A DNA stretch of 14,047 nucleotides from Syntrophaceae bacterium UBA2251 (GCA_002347815.1 DDXV01000032.1:1-14047), one strand, 5' to 3'; shown: positions 7,051-13,497, counted from the first letter of the stretch. Notes: generated by a model from the sequence alone, not told the origin. Translations and numbers: made by a program.

Positions 7051-9396
7051 ATGCCGATCCTCCATGAAAGCATTTTGAGTGCCATCGGGAACACCCCGCT
7101 GGTTGAAATCCGGCGCCTGAATCCCAACGGGAAGGTGAGAATCTTCGCCAAGCTGGAGAGCTTCAACCCGGGCGGTTCCATCAAGGACCGCGCCGCCCTC
7201 TACATGATTTCCCGTGCGGAGGCGCGGGGCGATCTGACCCGCGAGCGGATCCTCCTGGAGGCCACGAGCGGCAATACCGGCATCGGCCTTGCCATGATCG
7301 CGGCGGTCAAGGGGTATCGTCTCTGCCTGGCCATGTCGGAGGCGGTCAGCGAGGAGCGGAAGAAGATTTTGCGCGCCCTGGGGGCGGAGCTGATCTTTAC
7401 CCCGGCCGCGCTCGGAACCGACGGGGCGATCGAAGTGGTTTACAGCCTCGTGCGGGAGCACCCCGACAAGTACTACACGACCGACCAGTTCAACAATCCG
7501 GATAACTGGGCGGCCCATTACGAGGGGACGGGCGAGGAAATCTGGCGGCAGACGGAGGGCCGGGTCACCCTGGTCGTGGCGACCCTCGGAACCACCGGTA
7601 CGGCCATGGGCATCTCCCGTCGCCTTAAGGAATATCGGCCCGGTATCCGCGTGATCGGGGTGGAACCCTATCTCCATCACAAGATCCAGGGGCTCAAGAA
7701 CATGAAGGAATCCTACCGCCCCGGGATCTATGACCGGAGCGCCCTGGACGAGAAAATCAATGTCCTCGACGAGGATGCCTTTGCCATGGCCCGGCGCCTG
7801 GCCCGCGAGGAAGGCATCTTTGCGGGAATGAGTTCCGGAGCGGCCGTTCACGTCGCGCTCGAGAAGGCCCGGAACATGGAGGAGGGATGGATCGTCGCCA
7901 TCCTTCCCGACGGGGGGGACCGCTACCTGAGTACGGAACTGTTCGTGGACCGGGAAGAACCGTCTCTGCGGTTTTACAATGGCCTGACCCGCGAAAAGGC
8001 GCCGTTCCGACCGATCCACCCGGAGCGGGTCCTGATGCATACCTGCGGACCCACGATCCATGAGGTTCCCCACATCGGCAGTTACCGGCGCTTTGTCGTT
8101 TCCGATCTGATCCGTCGCTATCTGACGTTCAGCGGGTATGACGTTCGGCATGTCATGAACATCGTGGACCTTGCGGATCGCTCCATCCGGGGCGCCGAAC
8201 TGGAGAACATGCCTCTGGAGGCCTACACGAACCGGTATGCCCGCATCTTTTTCCGGGATCTGGAAGCATTGCACATCCTGCCGGATCCCGAATACCCGCG
8301 GGCGAGCGAGAATGTCGAAGCCATGCTGAAGCTCGTGGAACGGCTGGTGGACAAGGGCTATGCCTACGAGAAACTCCGGTCGGTCTACTTCGACATTTCC
8401 AAACTGGACGACTACGGCAGCCTGTCCAATCTCGATCCGGCCAAGGCCAAGCCGGGCCGGACCGTAGAGCTGGATGACTACGAGAAGGACAGCCCGATGG
8501 ATTTTACCCTGCTCAAACGTTCGACCTTGAGCGAACTCAAGCGGGGCGTCTATTTCAAGACCCGCTGGGGGAACGTCCGTCCCAGCTGGCACCTGGAATG
8601 TTCCGCCATCGCCATGACGCACCTCGGGGAAACGTTCGATATCCACGCCGGCGGCGCCGATATCCTCTTTCCCCACTGCGAAAACGTCATGGCCATCGGG
8701 AAGGCCGCGTCCGGCAGACGCCCGGCCAATTATTGGCTGCATACGGAACTCGTGATGGTGGAGGGTCAGAAGATGTCCCGTTCGCTGAACAACGTCCGGA
8801 CTCTGGAAGATCTGGAGCGAATGGGATATCGGGGGCGGGAAATCCGTTTCTTCCTGCTGGGATCGCACTACCGGAAGCCCCTGAACTTCTCCCGGGGGGC
8901 GCTGGAAACGGCCAAGAACGCGATCCGGCGCCTGAACGGTTTCATTCAGCGCCTGCAGAGGATGGTTCCCGGACCCGGACTGCCCGAGCTGGAGGCGATG
9001 CTGGATGAGCTCCGACAGGGATTTATCCGCGCCATGGATGACGATCTCAACATTTCCGGGGCGCTGGCCGCCCTGTTCGATTTTGTGCGTCAGGTCAACG
9101 CCGCTGTTTCCCAGGGGCGTCTGAGCGGAGCCGACCGGGACCGGGCCCTCGAGAGGATGGCGGAAATCGACGGTGTTTTGGGAATCATGGATTTTGGAGT
9201 GGAAAGGATTCCTCCGGAGGTGCCGGGATTGCTGGAGGAGCGGGAGGCGTTGCGCAAAGCGGGCCGCTGGGGTGAGGCCGATGAGATTCGCCGGAAGCTG
9301 GCGGGATTGGGCATTCGGGTATCCGATACCCCCGAGGGGGTGACCTGGAGCCGGACGGCGCCGCCGAAAGACCCGATTGGGAACGCCCCGGACTGA
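7051..9396 (+). CDS. Fusion of CysM-type cysteine synthase and cysteinyl-tRNA synthetase (divergent active site)
   Basis: One uninterrupted 781-residue frame joins two enzymes. Residues 1 to about 300 are a PLP-dependent O-acetylserine sulfhydrylase closest to CysM: PLP lysine K45 in NPGGSIKDR, substrate loop TSGNTG at 72-77, phosphate loop GTTGT at 180-184, then SSGAA and GDRYLST. Residues about 307-775 are a complete class-I CysRS: C332, KMSRS at 574-578, a DALR-type helical domain (FIRAMDDDLN) and the usual C-terminal tail ending GVTWSR. Several core positions differ from E. coli CysRS: HIGH is HIGS (341-344), T68 becomes V372, and zinc ligand E238 becomes V546, while C332, C517 and H542 remain and H235 becomes C543. 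It could couple cysteine synthesis to Cys-tRNA formation, or be a CysRS-like ligase. The nearest Shine-Dalgarno (AGGGAAGGA) is about 18 bases from ATG 7051, unusually far. Confidence 0.93.
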   Translation: MPILHESILSAIGNTPLVEIRRLNPNGKVRIFAKLESFNPGGSIKDRAALYMISRAEARGDLTRERILLEATSGNTGIGLAMIAAVKGYRLCLAMSEAVSEERKKILRALGAELIFTPAALGTDGAIEVVYSLVREHPDKYYTTDQFNNPDNWAAHYEGTGEEIWRQTEGRVTLVVATLGTTGTAMGISRRLKEYRPGIRVIGVEPYLHHKIQGLKNMKESYRPGIYDRSALDEKINVLDEDAFAMARRLAREEGIFAGMSSGAAVHVALEKARNMEEGWIVAILPDGGDRYLSTELFVDREEPSLRFYNGLTREKAPFRPIHPERVLMHTCGPTIHEVPHIGSYRRFVVSDLIRRYLTFSGYDVRHVMNIVDLADRSIRGAELENMPLEAYTNRYARIFFRDLEALHILPDPEYPRASENVEAMLKLVERLVDKGYAYEKLRSVYFDISKLDDYGSLSNLDPAKAKPGRTVELDDYEKDSPMDFTLLKRSTLSELKRGVYFKTRWGNVRPSWHLECSAIAMTHLGETFDIHAGGADILFPHCENVMAIGKAASGRRPANYWLHTELVMVEGQKMSRSLNNVRTLEDLERMGYRGREIRFFLLGSHYRKPLNFSRGALETAKNAIRRLNGFIQRLQRMVPGPGLPELEAMLDELRQGFIRAMDDDLNISGALAALFDFVRQVNAAVSQGRLSGADRDRALERMAEIDGVLGIMDFGVERIPPEVPGLLEEREALRKAGRWGEADEIRRKLAGLGIRVSDTPEGVTWSRTAPPKDPIGNAPD

Positions 9397-9595
9397 GCGG
9401 TTCGACGAAAAGGCGGTCGGCCGCCGTCGGGGAGGCGCAGGAACGAGGGCTCCGGCCGTAAAAAAATAAAAATAATCCTTGACAAATGACCGCTTTAAAT
9501 TTAGCTTTCCCAATTTGCATTCGGGTGCGCGTCGACCGATGGGGCTGACGCCGCCGGATGTTTTTCGTTTTTTGTTAAAAAACAGGAAGTTAGGC
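9397..9595. other. Intergenic region before the tRNA/ribosomal cluster
   Basis: This 199-base spacer holds no gene. A small GC hairpin (GGCGG/CCGCC at 9412-9425) lacks a T-run, so no clear intrinsic terminator follows the fusion gene. The promoter at 9479-9507 is described separately. In the predicted leader, GCGTC (9529-9533) can pair with GACGC (9547-9551), and 9567-9583 forms a perfect 7-bp A/T hairpin just before the first tRNA. Confidence 0.5.
9459..9507 (+). promoter_or_regulatory. Strong stable-RNA-type promoter with A/T-rich upstream tract
   Basis: A perfect TTGACA at 9479-9484 is followed by a 17-base spacer and TAGCTT at 9502-9507 (a modest -10). Directly upstream, 9459-9478 is almost pure A/T with phased A runs, resembling a UP element contacted by the alpha subunit C-terminal domain. 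Transcription would begin near 9514 and read four tRNAs, rpmG and on toward secE-nusG. A growth-rate-controlled tRNA/ribosomal promoter is the natural reading; the weak -10 makes the exact start uncertain. Confidence 0.6.
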
Positions 9596-9671
9596 GCTGG
9601 CGTAGCTCAATCGGTAGAGCAGCTGATTTGTAATCAGCAGGTTGCGGGTTCGAGTCCCATCGCCAGCTCCA
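9596..9671 (+). tRNA. tRNA-Thr (anticodon TGT)
   Basis: A 76-base cloverleaf carries loop TTTGTAA, anticodon TGT, decoding threonine ACA. The acceptor GCTGGCG/CGCCAGC, D stem GCTC/GAGC and anticodon stem GCTGA/TCAGC pair fully; the discriminator is T and CCA is encoded at 9669-9671. The T stem (GCGGG/CCCAT) has a C-A mismatch and a G-T pair, a small oddity. It is first of four clustered tRNAs. Confidence 0.95.
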
Positions 9672-9691
9672 GGAAAGATCAGGGTAGACCT

Positions 9692-9776
9692 GGAGGGGTT
9701 CCCGAGCGGCCAAAGGGAGCAGACTGTAAATCTGCCGGCGGAGCCTACGGAGGTTCGAATCCTCCCCCCTCCACCA
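9692..9776 (+). tRNA. tRNA-Tyr (anticodon GTA)
   Basis: An 85-base class-II tRNA with a long variable arm. The loop CTGTAAA gives anticodon GTA (tyrosine UAC/UAU). Acceptor GGAGGGG/CCCCTCC, anticodon stem GCAGA/TCTGC and T stem GGAGG/CCTCC are fully paired, discriminator A, CCA encoded. Only 20 bases separate it from the preceding tRNA-Thr. Confidence 0.97.
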
Positions 9777-9825
9777 TTTTATATCCGGGGGAACCCCAGG
9801 GTCCAGGAACCGTTGCGAAGGAGAA

Positions 9826-9901
9826 GCGGGAGTAGCTCAGGGGCTAGAGCGTCAGCCTTCCAAGCTGAGGGTCGCGGGTTCGAATCCCGTTTCCCGCTCC
9901 A
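9826..9901 (+). tRNA. tRNA-Gly (anticodon TCC)
   Basis: A 76-base cloverleaf with loop CTTCCAA gives anticodon TCC for glycine GGA/GGG. The acceptor GCGGGAG pairs with TTCCCGC (last pair G-T), anticodon stem TCAGC/GCTGA is perfect, T stem GCGGG/CCCGT has one G-T pair, discriminator T, CCA encoded. It lies 49 bases after tRNA-Tyr. Confidence 0.97.
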
Positions 9902-9922
9902 TTTTCCCTGTTCGTGCAACAG

Positions 9923-9998
9923 GCCCACGTAGCTCAGTCGGTAGAGCACATCCTTGGTAAGGATGAGGTCACCAGTTCAATCCTGGTCGTGGGCTCCA
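9923..9998 (+). tRNA. tRNA-Thr (anticodon GGT)
   Basis: A 76-base cloverleaf with loop TTGGTAA gives anticodon GGT for threonine ACC/ACU. Acceptor GCCCACG/CGTGGGC, anticodon stem CATCC/GGATG and T stem ACCAG/CTGGT are fully paired; CCA is encoded at 9996-9998. It completes the Thr-Tyr-Gly-Thr order seen in E. coli as thrU-tyrU-glyT-thrT, where tufB follows; here rpmG follows after 27 bases. Confidence 0.97.
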
Positions 9999-10025
9999 CC
10001 ATGAGAACGAAGATATAGGCTCAAC

Positions 10026-10175
10026 ATGCGAAACATTATCACATTGGCGTGTACTGAATGCAAACAGCGAAACTATACGACGACCAAGAACAAGCGGACC
10101 ATGCAAAACCGCCTGGAGCTCAAAAAGTTTTGCCGTTTCTGCCGAACGCATACCATGCACCGGGAGACGAAATAG
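10026..10175 (+). CDS. rpmG: 50S ribosomal protein L33 (zinc-binding form)
   Basis: This 49-residue protein is L33 of the large ribosomal subunit, near the exit site. It reads MRNIITLACTECKQRNYTTT at the start and has two CxxC pairs, C9/C12 and C36/C39 (FCRFCRTH), so it is the zinc-ribbon (C+) form, with the usual KNKRTMQNRLELKKF core. It is too short for a length-based gene search but has a clean start and TAG stop. The Shine-Dalgarno is weak (TAGGCT before the ATG). It is sandwiched between tRNA-Thr and tRNA-Trp with 27 and 23 bases on either side, so tRNA processing would free a message of about 200 bases. Confidence 0.95.
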   Translation: MRNIITLACTECKQRNYTTTKNKRTMQNRLELKKFCRFCRTHTMHRETK

Positions 10176-10198
10176 CGTTTCGTTGAGCGTTCACGGAC

Positions 10199-10275
10199 AG
10201 GCCAGTAGCTCTAATGGATAGAGCGCCGGACTCCAAATCCGGATGCTGGGGGTTCGAGTCCCTCCTGGCCTGCCA
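10199..10275 (+). tRNA. tRNA-Trp (anticodon CCA)
   Basis: A 77-base cloverleaf with loop CTCCAAA gives anticodon CCA (tryptophan UGG). Acceptor AGGCCAG/CTGGCCT, anticodon stem CCGGA/TCCGG and T stem GGGGG/CCCTC (one G-T) pair; discriminator G as usual for Trp; CCA encoded at 10273-10275. It stands between rpmG and secE, a common bacterial position. Confidence 0.97.
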
Positions 10276-10311
10276 CTTTTTTCAGGGGACGCTCGGAACA
10301 GGGGCCATCGA

Positions 10312-10515
10312 ATGGACAAACTGAAGCTGATCGTCGCGCAGGTCAAGCAGTTTTTGAAAGAGGCGCGGGTTGAACTCAAAAAGGTGACATGGCCGACGCC
10401 GAAACAGACCCTCGCTTCGACCTCGGTGGTGATCCTCGTGTCGGTTGTCGTATCGCTGTTCTTGGGTCTGGTGGATTTCGGCCTCACCAAGATCATCAAG
10501 CTCGTGTTGGGTTAA
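10312..10515 (+). CDS. secE: Preprotein translocase subunit SecE
   Basis: SecE is the essential clamp subunit of the SecYEG inner-membrane channel. This is the short, single-span form of 67 residues, as in most bacteria outside the gamma group. The N-terminal amphipathic helix carries QFLKEARVELKKVTWPTPKQ, the conserved SecE signature, and one hydrophobic segment follows (about residues 40-62, VVILVSVVVSLFLGLV). ATG 10312 has AGGGGCC upstream and removes a longer open stretch that overlaps tRNA-Trp. The stop lies four bases from the nusG start, with nusG's ribosome site in between, so the two genes are probably translated together. Confidence 0.95.
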   Translation: MDKLKLIVAQVKQFLKEARVELKKVTWPTPKQTLASTSVVILVSVVVSLFLGLVDFGLTKIIKLVLG

Positions 10516-10519
10516 GGAT

Positions 10520-11050
10520 ATGGCCTTGCGCTGGTATGTCGTCCATACGTATTCGGGTTTCGAAAACAGGGTGAAGATGTCCCTCCAGGAGCGCATCGAA
10601 ACGGCGGGGATGCAGGATTTCTTTTCGGATGTCCTGATTCCGGAAGAAGATATCGTCGAGCTGATCTCCGGCGAAAAGAAGACGTCGAAGCGGAAATTCT
10701 TCCCCGGTTACATCCTCGTCCGGATGGAGATGAACGACGAAACCTGGCATATCGTCAAGGACACCCCCAAGGTGACGGGGTTCATCGGGAGCAAGGAAAA
10801 GCCCTCGCCCATCCCGGACAAGGACGTGGAGAACCTGCGCGCCCGGATCGACGAGGGGACGCTCAAGCCCAAGCCGAAATTCAAGTTCGACGAGGGCGAT
10901 CACGTGCGGATCATTGACGGTCCCTTCACGAATTTCGACGGGATCGTGGACGAGGTCAAGCCCGAAAAGGGAAAGCTCCGCGTCATTGTCAGCATCTTTG
11001 GACGTTCCACGCCGGTGGAACTGGATTTTATTCAGGTGGTCCTGAATTGA
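10520..11050 (+). CDS. nusG: Transcription termination/antitermination factor NusG
   Basis: NusG binds the RNA polymerase clamp, aids Rho termination and bridges to the ribosome. The 176-residue product has the NGN domain at the N-terminus (WYVVHTYSGFENRV, then RKFFPGYILVRMEM and KVTGFIGSKEKPSPI) and a C-terminal KOW domain (FDEGDHVRIIDGPFTNFDGIV, ending VELDFIQV). Start ATG 10520 follows the Shine-Dalgarno TAAGGAT immediately after the secE stop; the frame stays open upstream but only through secE. Length and motifs are standard; no inserted domain is present. Confidence 0.97.
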   Translation: MALRWYVVHTYSGFENRVKMSLQERIETAGMQDFFSDVLIPEEDIVELISGEKKTSKRKFFPGYILVRMEMNDETWHIVKDTPKVTGFIGSKEKPSPIPDKDVENLRARIDEGTLKPKPKFKFDEGDHVRIIDGPFTNFDGIVDEVKPEKGKLRVIVSIFGRSTPVELDFIQVVLN

Positions 11051-11159
11051 GGGCATAGCGACACAATACGGCTGAAGGCGGCGGGCGATCAGGGTTCAGG
11101 GGGAGGCAGCGTTCCCGGCCCGTTGCCCGGCGACCGGCGCCTGGATTGAGGTGATCCCA

Positions 11160-11582
11160 ATGGCAAAGAAGGTTATCGCGAATATCAAACTGCAGATCAA
11201 GGCCGGCAAGGCGACGCCGTCGCCTCCGATCGGACCGGCCCTGGGGCAGCATGGCGTGAACATCATGGAGTTTTGCAAGGCGTACAACGCCATGACGCAG
11301 AACCAGGAGGGGACGGTGATTCCCGTGGTGATCACGGTTTACGCGGACCGCTCCTTCACCTTCGTCACCAAAACCCCCCCCGCGTCCGTTCTGCTCAAGC
11401 AGGCCGCCAAGATCGCCAAGGGTGCCGGGGATCCGAAACGCGATAAGGTGGGGTCCGTCACGGAAAAGCAGATTCGGGAGATTGCCGAGTTGAAATACAA
11501 CGATCTGAATGCCGTGGACATGGAGGGGGCCGTCAGGATCATCTCGGGGACGGCCAAGTCCATGGGGATCGAAATTATCTGA
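11160..11582 (+). CDS. rplK: 50S ribosomal protein L11
   Basis: L11 forms part of the GTPase-associated centre and is needed for RelA stimulation. The 140-residue product starts MAKKVIANIKLQI and has the proline-rich SPPIGPALGQHGVNIMEFCKAYN block in the N-terminal domain and the rRNA-binding C-terminal domain with KKVGSVT-like DKVGSVTEKQIREIAELK. ATG 11160 is preceded by GAGGTGATC, an almost full anti-16S match; an in-frame GTG at 11151 lies inside that site and is rejected. A 109-base GC-rich leader separates it from nusG and could hold an L1 autoregulatory target, but I could not recognise one. Confidence 0.97.
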   Translation: MAKKVIANIKLQIKAGKATPSPPIGPALGQHGVNIMEFCKAYNAMTQNQEGTVIPVVITVYADRSFTFVTKTPPASVLLKQAAKIAKGAGDPKRDKVGSVTEKQIREIAELKYNDLNAVDMEGAVRIISGTAKSMGIEII

Positions 11583-11606
11583 TGAAACAAATGTCGAGGT
11601 TCAGTC

Positions 11607-12305
11607 ATGTCAAGTCGGGGTAAGAAATATCTGGAGGCAAAGAAAGCCATTGTGTCCGGTCAGCGCTATCCGTTGCGGGAGGCGGTGGAACGGGTCGTCA
11701 AATCGGCTCAGGCGAAGTTCGATGAAACCGTCGACACCGCGATCCGCCTGGGGGTAAATCCGGCCCACGCGGATCAGATGGTCCGGGGCAGCGTCGTGCT
11801 GCCGAATGGGCTGGGGAGGACGGTCCGGGTGCTCGTATTTGCCAAGGGAGAAAAGGAAAAGGAGGCCCAGGAGGCCGGTGCGGATTTTGCCGGTGCCGAG
11901 GACCTCATCGAGAAGATCAAGGGCGGCTGGCTGGAGTTCGATCGCGTCATCGCCACTCCCGATATGATGGGGAGCGTCGGAAAACTGGGAAAGATCCTGG
12001 GTCCGAGAGGGTTGATGCCCAACCCCAAGGTCGGGACCGTCACGTTCGACGTGGGCAAGGCCGTTCAGGAACTCAAGGCGGGCAAGGTTGAATTTCGCGT
12101 CGAGAAGGCGGGCATTGTCCACAGCCCCGTCGGCAAGGTGTCCTTCGGGGTCGACAAGCTGCTCGAAAACGTTCAGGCCGTCATCGAACAGATCGTCAAG
12201 CTGAAGCCGGCCTCCAGCAAAGGGACTTACCTGAAAAGCATTTCACTGTCCACCACCATGGGTCCCGGGGTGAAAGTAGACCCTCAGGATGTCAGAAGTA
12301 TTTGA
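11607..12305 (+). CDS. rplA: 50S ribosomal protein L1
   Basis: L1 binds the mobile stalk of 23S rRNA near the E site and in many bacteria represses the rplKA message. The 232-residue product shows the standard pattern: GKKYLEAKKAI at the start, RLGVNPAHADQMVRGSVVLPNG, then KLGKILGPRGLMPNPKVGTV in domain II and YLKSISLSTTMGPGVKVD at the end. It begins 24 bases after rplK with a GAGGT ribosome site. Length is typical and no residue in the rRNA-binding blocks looks missing. Confidence 0.97.
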   Translation: MSSRGKKYLEAKKAIVSGQRYPLREAVERVVKSAQAKFDETVDTAIRLGVNPAHADQMVRGSVVLPNGLGRTVRVLVFAKGEKEKEAQEAGADFAGAEDLIEKIKGGWLEFDRVIATPDMMGSVGKLGKILGPRGLMPNPKVGTVTFDVGKAVQELKAGKVEFRVEKAGIVHSPVGKVSFGVDKLLENVQAVIEQIVKLKPASSKGTYLKSISLSTTMGPGVKVDPQDVRSI

Positions 12306-12538
12306 GATAAGGATATAAAAAGACCGGATCAGACGTCAGAGACAGCAGGTACGGGGTTTAAACGAGCGTTTCGGCCTGCCGAGACCACGGATGTCCGCCG
12401 GGCATCCGGTATTAACGGTTGGATTTTCGATTTTTCCCCTGTATGTGGATCAGTTCTCTGACGTTTCCGCGGTGACCGAAACCGGCGAAAATGGCAGTTT
12501 CGGCATCGGAAATTCAGAAACTGAAAGGAGGTTGAAGG
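12306..12538 (+). promoter_or_regulatory. Structured rplJ leader (L10-type leader candidate)
   Basis: This 233-base spacer before rplJ holds two clear RNA structures. A 9-bp hairpin pairs 12388-12396 with 12400-12408 across a GCC loop. A two-tier element pairs 12464-12469 (TTTCCG) with 12507-12512 and, inside it, 12476-12482 (CCGAAAC) with 12497-12503; the joint is asymmetric, six bases against three, as in kink-turn-like sites. In many bacteria L10(L12)4 binds such a leader to repress rplJL. A weak promoter candidate (TTGGAT 12419, TATGTG 12442) is also present. The L10 assignment rests on position and fold, not on a covariance match. Confidence 0.6.
12525..12531 (+). promoter_or_regulatory. 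Strong ribosome binding site fixing the TTG start of rplJ
   Basis: AAGGAGG lies seven bases before TTG 12539. It decides the unusual TTG start: no ATG or GTG sits at proper spacing, and the residues from this TTG (MDREQKEQVV) match the normal L10 N-terminus. Confidence 0.8.
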
Positions 12539-13063
12539 TTGGATCGAGAGCAGAAGGAGCAGGTCGTCGTCGAGCTTCGGGAAAAGCTCCAGTCTTTCAA
12601 GCTGGCCGTCCTGAGCGATTACAGCGGCATGAATGTGGGAAAACTGACCGCTTTGCGAAATGCCCTGAGAAAGACGGGGACGGATTTGAAGGTTGTGAAG
12701 AACACCCTGTTGCGTATCGCGTCTAAGGATACGGATATGCAGGTGTTTTCTGAAAAGCTCAAGGGTCCCTTGGCCCTGGCCCTGAATGACGGGGATGTCG
12801 TGGAGGCGACCAAGGTGCTGATCGATTTTGCCAAGAAGAACGCGGAGCTGGAAATCAAGGCCGGCGTTCTGAATGGGAAGGTCATCACCCCGGAACAACT
12901 CGCCGTCCTGGCGGAGCTGCCGAGCAGGGAAATCCTCCTGGCGAAGCTCCTGTCCGTCATGATTGGCGTACAGACCTCGCTGGTGAACGTCCTGAGCGCG
13001 GTGCCGCGGGGGCTGGTGCAGGTTCTCGGCGCCTATCAGGCAAAACAGGAAGCGACGCAATAA
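12539..13063 (+). CDS. rplJ: 50S ribosomal protein L10
   Basis: L10 anchors the L7/L12 dimers on the ribosomal stalk and is the usual autoregulator of rplJL. The 174-residue product has the rRNA-binding N-terminal domain with SDYSGMNVGKLTALRNALRK and KVVKNTLLRIA, a middle stretch KGPLALALNDGDVV, and a C-terminal helix (from about 150) that would carry the L12 dimers. It starts at TTG 12539, seven bases after AAGGAGG. It is followed by rplL after 34 bases. Confidence 0.96.
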   Translation: MDREQKEQVVVELREKLQSFKLAVLSDYSGMNVGKLTALRNALRKTGTDLKVVKNTLLRIASKDTDMQVFSEKLKGPLALALNDGDVVEATKVLIDFAKKNAELEIKAGVLNGKVITPEQLAVLAELPSREILLAKLLSVMIGVQTSLVNVLSAVPRGLVQVLGAYQAKQEATQ

Positions 13064-13097
13064 ACCCACAAACCACAGACAGGAAGGAATGAGGACG

Positions 13098-13487
13098 ATG
13101 GCAGAACAGATTACGAAGGAAGATGTCATTCAATTCATCGAGAAGATGACGGTGCTCGAGCTTTCCGAGCTCGTAAAGGAACTGGAAGCACGCTTCGGCG
13201 TATCGGCGGCGGCCCCCGTCGCGGTCGCGGCCGCAGCCGCCGGACCCGCCGCCGCCGCAGCGGCGGCCGAAGAGAAGACGGAGTTTGACGTGATCCTCAC
13301 CGGGTTCGGGGATCAGAAGATCCAGGTCATCAAGGAAGTCCGGGCCATTACCGGTCTGGGTCTCAAGGAAGCGAAGGATCTGGTCGAAGGCGTGCCCAAG
13401 CCGGTGAAGGAAGCCGTTTCCAAGGACGAGGCGGCGGACATCAAGGCCAAGATCGAAAAAGTCGGCGGTACCGTCGAGATTAAATAA
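13098..13487 (+). CDS. rplL: 50S ribosomal protein L7/L12
   Basis: L7/L12 is the multi-copy stalk protein that recruits translation GTPases. The 129-residue product has the N-terminal dimerisation helices (EDVIQFIEKMTVLELSELVKEL), a hinge made almost only of Ala, Val, Gly and Pro (about residues 36-58), and the globular C-terminal domain with KIQVIKEVRAITGLGLKEAK and KVGGTVEIK. ATG 13098 is chosen because AGGAAGGA ends ten bases before it; an in-frame ATG at 13089 is jammed against that site. The hinge is a little longer and purer in alanine than in E. coli. Confidence 0.95.
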   Translation: MAEQITKEDVIQFIEKMTVLELSELVKELEARFGVSAAAPVAVAAAAAGPAAAAAAAEEKTEFDVILTGFGDQKIQVIKEVRAITGLGLKEAKDLVEGVPKPVKEAVSKDEAADIKAKIEKVGGTVEIK

Positions 13488-13497
13488 GCTGGATCCT

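Noticed and set aside
9412..9425. GGCGG/CCGCC hairpin as terminator for the cysteine fusion
   Set aside because: The stem is only five pairs and no T-run follows.
6505..9513. A 1002-codon open frame on the minus strand antisense to DUF1178 and the cysteine fusion
   Set aside because: It shows no recognisable domain and shadows two well-supported plus-strand genes. Long antisense frames are common in GC-rich coding DNA.
9479..9932. Plus-strand open frames across the tRNA cluster
   Set aside because: They translate tRNA sequence; the cloverleaf structures explain the region.
10001..10018. Five-codon mini frame (MRTKI, stop) between tRNA-Thr and rpmG, as a possible tuf remnant or leader peptide
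   Set aside because: It has no ribosome site, does not match the EF-Tu start and is too short to be meaningful.
11051..11159. L1 autoregulatory target in the rplK leader
   Set aside because: Position is right but I could not find a convincing match to a known L1 mRNA loop; a small GGGAG/TTCCC hairpin alone is not enough.
12391..12726. A 111-codon frame covering the rplJ leader and running into rplJ
   Set aside because: It overlaps a structured leader and rplJ in another frame, and its start lies in the loop side of a hairpin; no domain seen.
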